Shown in pieces: positions 59,418-64,000 of a DNA stretch of 64,000 nucleotides (position 1 is the stretch's first letter; every line of letters begins with the position of its first letter). Source of the DNA: Melitaea cinxia (taxonomy: Eukaryota > Arthropoda > Insecta > Lepidoptera > Nymphalidae). The stretch spans positions 8,360,501 through 8,424,500 of the forward strand of contig NC_059415.1 in assembly GCF_905220565.1 (NCBI RefSeq), in the 5' to 3' direction. A program made the translations under genes and the position numbers. The notes under the pieces were generated by a model that saw only the letters and a list, made by a program, of their open reading frames with translations, did no database searches and was not told where the DNA came from.

Positions 59418-62115
59418 AATACCAATTGAACAAAATCTTTAATTTAAAGTTTTTACGTATAGCAGGAGAAACACTAAACAAATTCAAAGCAAAAGAACTT
59501 AAAATGGTATTTAGAGAAGTATAATTATAACATCAAAGAAAGTACTTAACCGTGTGTTTTCTATCGTGACTTTTCATGTGTGTGTCCACGTGACATTAGC
59601 GAAATTGACAGTGCCCTCTGGCACAACTGAAAGCCGTTAGACCCAAAATTAATCAAAGTATTTAACATGAAATATATAATGACTTACACAGTTTACTAGA
59701 ATTCAAATGGATCTATACTAATATTATAAAGAGGTAAAGTTTCTAACTTTGTTTGTTTATAGGGGGTAATCTTTGAAAATACTGATCCGATCACGAAACT
59801 TCACTAACAGAAAGCTACACTATTCAGGAGTGATATAGGCTATATTTTATTATTATTGAACAAACAATTTAGTGACAAATAATAGCATATGTAAATCGAG
59901 TCGGAGAAATGCAAGCGAGATAAAAACTGTACTATATATTTTGCATCACAAAAATAATAATTAACGCCCAAATAAGTAGGCACAGGTCGGCTAGTGTCAT
60001 AATAAAGGAGATAAAGGATAGAATAATAAAAGATAGAATAATAAAAGAGGAGTAATAAAAGAGGAGAGGAGAATTGCAACTTCGGAAGTAAAACGAAATT
60101 TTTTCAAAATTAGAAAACAACATGAGTTAGAAATTACAGCTTTCCATTAAAAAACATATAATTTAAAATTTATATTTAAACAATTGCTCCTTATTACCCG
60201 ATAATATAAATTAATGTATTCCTTAAATAAATGACTCCAATCATAATAATTGGTTGTTAGCTCAGAGGCGAAGCTTAGGGGAGATTTGCGCAAAATTAAA
60301 TTTATCTTAAGAGCACATGATCTATGTTTACGGATTTCTCCTTGAGTGAATTTATGGGTTTTTATATAATTTATACTTTGTATAAATTTAATTGATAACA
60401 CCTCTGGTGTTTGTGCAAATATTTTTGTCCAAAAAAGTATTAGTAGATGATGGGTGTAATATGTCGGATGTGACAAGGTCTGGGCGTTTGTATTGAGTGT
60501 CCAGATTGCTACAATATACACCTGATAGCGATCGTTATTTATAGATTCTAATATATTTTACACCCTGCAAAAAAGCAGCGTCCTAGATCAGCCCTTCTTC
60601 GGCGTGGAGAAAAAGGCTTATGAGCAGCAGTAACTGTGTTTACATTACAAAAAGAATAGGGATCAAATGTGAGACTTAAAATAAAAAATAGGCTTGAACG
60701 AAAATAAATATGTATGTTCCAAGTGTAAAAAGTAAAAGTGATCCCATTCTTTGTTCCAATAAAAGTATAGGATAATGATAAACACAGTTAAATTACTTTA
60801 ATTAACGAACCAAATATACCTCCAGAGGTAAGAGGTATTTTATCTCTTAATTTAAGGTCAATTAAAGCAGTTAAGTCAACTACATTAGTTGGTGGATTCT
60901 AATGATCTAGAGACAAAGGTTATTTTTTTAAAACTATAACGTATTTTATCAAAGTAATAATTCTCGTCATCTTGGACGAAAAAACACACACGAAGATTAA
61001 CTTCCTCTTAGAGCCAGATGTCTTATTGTACGCGTGAGTTACGGCGACATTCTCATAAGTAACTACTGTTTTATGTAACAAATTGCCACAGGGTGAGTTC
61101 ATACTGGCCATATTTTAGTGCGCTAACCTGAAAGTTTTTATTAAATTATTTTTCAAACCTTATTCTATTTCTCTCACATGAAATTTAAGGTGAATTGATC
61201 CACATTAAATAACATTGAACTCGTAGACACGGAATGTCTCGACGTGAATATCAGGGAATTATTTTCACAGAAAAAATAGAAAGTAAAATTTATTTTCAAA
61301 ATACATAAGAGATCGTGTAACTAAATGCTGTACAATCGTACTCATTTATAGTACTAAAAAGTTTTGTTTATAGGGATTATAAGAATTCGTCAAGGAAAAA
61401 ACATATATATCAGTGTCTTCTCAAATTTGTTGCAATATAATAATACCTAAAATATTTTTGTAGTTTTTTTGTCCATAGTTATAATTTTTAAATAACAATC
61501 AACCATAACAAATACAGTTAAATAGTTTATCGTAGTTACCACGAATTCTAGAAGACGAGCTTTGAAAATAAAATTTATCACCGTGGTAAACGTTTTTGCT
61601 CGATATTTGAGTGCAATGCATTTGTTATATTTCATTGGCTTTTTTAGAAAATGGCTTTTGCTGCTGAATAATTCAAGTGAGAATTTTCCGTCGAAGCTAT
61701 TTTGTTCTCTTCGAGTATAGTTTAAAAAATACATTTTATTTTAAATTTCAACAGTGAAGCTATCGAACTTAAGTAACAATCGATGTAAGATTTTTGGAAT
61801 GTAATGTTTTAATTTAAAAACTAATTTAGATAGTAAAATAAAATTACCTAATTCTTTATGGAAATAATAAATGTTTTTTGACAGTTTTTTTTAAGTTCTT
61901 CGTTACTAAGCGCAATAAATTGTATTTTGGTTGCAATTAAAAATACAATGCCAAAAATATAACTACTGTCAGTTTTCCCGCTGCTTTAAGTCAGACCAAT
62001 AAAAAACTATGAGGATTAAAACAACACAAAAATAGTAAAACTTACTGAAACAACTTAAGTTTAACTTCTGTAAATACAGTATTGGTGATGATTAGTTTTT
62101 TCACATATCGCCTAA
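59418..62115. other. Intergenic DNA downstream of the cuticle-type gene
   Basis: 59710-59880 resembles the 5' part of a plus-strand Helitron-like element (TCTATACTAATATTATAAAG, AGGTAAAGTTTC, TTTGTTTGTTTATAGG). 60000-60070 is a short AGAATAATAAAAG-type tandem. 60515-60640 is a degraded tRNA-SINE tail (CACCTGATAGCGATCGTTAT). No gene seen. Confidence 0.5.
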
Positions 62116-62119
62116 AATA

Positions 62120-62405
62120 AATAACTGTGGTAGGGTATAGCAGGAAATTTCCTGCTTAAAATATGGAGTAGGTACCAGGAGTACCCACCTGGGGTAGTAC
62201 CTCGACATTACAGAAGATCACAGCTAAATAATAATTCAAGCAGTGTTGAACTCCTGTTGGTGAGTAAGATGACCAGAGCTCCTGGGAGATTGGGGATAGG
62301 GTCGGCAAATCGCTTGCGATGCTTCAGGTGCTGCAGATCTCTATAAGCTACGGTAATCGCTTACCATCAGGTGAGCCGTACGCTTGTTTGCCGAACTAGT
62401 TACAT
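62120..62405 (-). repeat. Repeat family B, full reverse copy
   Basis: GTGGTAGGGTATAGCAGGAA through TGAGTAAGATGACCAGAGCT to CGTACGCTTGTTTGCCGAAC. Confidence 0.7.
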
Positions 62406-63010
62406 ATTTAAAAAAAATACATCGACATACTTATCAGTTCAATTATGTAAGTATAATTATTACGTCTCTTTTTAGATAACACGCTCGAAGTAGTTTCTGA
62501 ATAATTTCAATTTATGTTCGTTCTGAATACGCCTTTCTATCACGGGACTATCTTGTCTTAGAACGTCATCGGGGATGCTTAATCCTCTTACATAACTTGC
62601 TGTACACGCCGTGTGCAGCTCTGAAGGATATATTACTGAGAGTTAATATATTCCAATCAACAAGAGAATGAAAAATTCAGATGTTTATCAGGTCTAGATT
62701 GAAAGTATAAGCCGAATTTGGCACATTGCCAGAAAAATACTAGAAAATACTGTCGTAAAATAACAGAACAATCCTTTGTCTTTAATTGGTTTTATTCTAG
62801 TAAGTTATATGGAGTTTTCTAATTGAATTACAATGAAGTGCACTTTTATGGATTTTTTTGAAATAGTTTTTACCTTACTTGTAATTTTTAATAGTTAGTG
62901 GTGTGTGATAGGTTTAAAAAGATTTTACTTAAGATTGGTGTATCCTATTTAGATAAGTGTACTTTATGTATTAAATATATGAGTAAACATGACCCTAATT
63001 ATCAGTATTT
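62406..63010. other. Anonymous AT-rich DNA
   Basis: No gene or recognised repeat. Confidence 0.4.
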
Positions 63011-63017
63011 TTTTTAC

Positions 63018-63420
63018 AACTAGGTCGGCAAACAAGCGCACGGCTCAGCTGGTGGTAAGCGATTACCATAGCCTATATACGCCTGCAACATAAGAACCAG
63101 TGCAAGCGCGTTGCTGGCCCTACTCCTAAAACCTCCCAAACAGCTTTGGTCCGCTTACTCACCACAGGAACACAACACTGCTTAAAAGCAGTATTATTTA
63201 GCTGTGCTCTTCTGTAAGGTCAAGGTACTGCCCCAGTTGGGTTGCTCCATATTTTGAGCAGGATTTTCTGTTATGCCCAACCTCAGTTGGAGCTGCGAGC
63301 TAGGTAAATAATTAAAAAATAAAAGTAAAAATTTTAATGATAATAAATGCTAAAAATGTTTATTATTTACTATAGTGTATATATATATATATACAGAGAT
63401 ATAAAGCATTTAGCTTCTGT
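63018..63420 (+). repeat. Repeat family B, full copy with extended flank
   Basis: CAACTAGGTCGGCAAACAAG to TTGAGCAGGATTTTCTGTTA, then AATTTTAATGATAATAAATG, ATTTACTATAGTGTATATAT and AAGCATTTAGCTT, matching the flank after 31690. A second short B fragment (CTTCTGTAAGGTCGAGGTAC) follows at 63413-63480. Confidence 0.7.
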
Positions 63421-63567
63421 AAGGTCGAGGTACTTCCCCAGTCGTCTTTCTCTATATTTGAGTAGGGTGTTTCCTGGTGTAACTGTTATGGACTTTCTTT
63501 ATTAACTCCTAACTTTCATGGACGCAGAGTTGGAGGAGCAGTTAAGCTTGTTCTACTAAAATTTTAA

Positions 63568-63881
63568 TCTAATATATAAAATTCTCGTGTCGCGGTGTTT
63601 GTAGTTAATCTCCTCCGAAACGGGTTGACCGATTCTCATGAAATTTTGTGTGCATATTGGGTAGGTCTGGGAATCGAACAACACCTATTTTTTATCCCCC
63701 TAAATGTTAAGAGTCGTCCAACCCTAAATATTTTTTTAATTTTTAGATAAATTATTTTTTTTTATTTTTTTATGATATAACATTAAAAAATACATATGAC
63801 CCTAAATTTTCAACCCTCTACGATCAACCCCTATTTTTAAATAGCGTTTAGTGGCAAGACAACGTTTACCGAGTCAACTAG
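63568..63881 (+). mobile_element. Helitron-like repeat family F
   Basis: A|TCTAATATATAAAATTCTCG start and CGAGTCAACTAG|T end; interior CTCCTCCGAAACGGGTTGAC, GGGTAGGTCTGGGAATCG. Non-coding, 314 bp. Confidence 0.55.
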
Positions 63882-64000
63882 TATGATATACGTTTCAAAA
63901 ATTAATTACATTTTTAAAATCACTTTTAGATGAATATAAAAAAGCAAAAACGGTATTAGTAAATTTTGTGTATTATTTACTTTCAGGCGCTAAATTTGTT

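Overview
The window looks like AT-rich nuclear DNA of a moth or butterfly. The evidence is a UDP-glycosyltransferase gene with insect-type exon structure, a secreted Gly/His-rich cuticle-type protein gene, and a dense load of repeats of lepidopteran type: RTE and R1-clade LINE fragments, tRNA-headed SINEs, short Helitron-like elements, a mariner and a BEL/Pao LTR retrotransposon. Order-level assignment is inference; no species is claimed.

Two host genes can be supported. (1) Minus strand, 5077-1482: a complete four-exon UDP-glycosyltransferase. Its exons join in phase to 522 residues with signal peptide, UGT signature, C-terminal membrane anchor and a KxKxx tail. (2) Plus strand, 39064-59265: a secreted Gly/His-rich then Val/Pro-rich cuticle-type protein. 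Its first coding exon is only four codons (MKAF) behind a TATA box. The second exon starts at 58258 and completes a signal peptide in phase, so the intron is about 19.2 kb.

Region by region. 1-5.1 kb: SINE copy, then the UGT gene, whose exon 2 lies between two inverted copies of one repeat. 5.1-9 kb: anonymous AT-rich DNA and repeats. 9.05-12.25 kb: a Helitron-like element whose internal tetranucleotide tract has grown to about 2.6 kb as two pure blocks (CAAG x220, CAAA x427). 12.3-27 kb: SINEs, an RTE LINE fragment, a GC-rich R1-clade LINE relic and short Helitron-like elements. 28-29.3 kb: a mariner with a long open transposase frame. 30-39 kb: Helitron-like elements, SINEs and an LTR-like direct repeat pair. 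39-58 kb: the giant intron, holding more SINEs, long perfect inverted repeats, a 282-bp tandem array and, inside its third unit, a 7257-bp BEL/Pao element with apparently identical 583-bp LTRs and an AATGT target duplication. 58.3-59.4 kb: exon 2 and polyadenylation signal of the cuticle-type gene. 59.4-64 kb: further repeats.

The most unusual signals are: the BEL/Pao gag and pol frames separated by one TAG that sits in the loop of a perfect 10-bp hairpin; the two-block tetranucleotide expansion with an unexpanded sister copy in the same window; the mariner with its usual start region displaced by an A-run; and the very short first exon of the cuticle gene with an intron built from nested transposons. 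I see no bacterial-type system, CRISPR array or convincing new multi-gene system.
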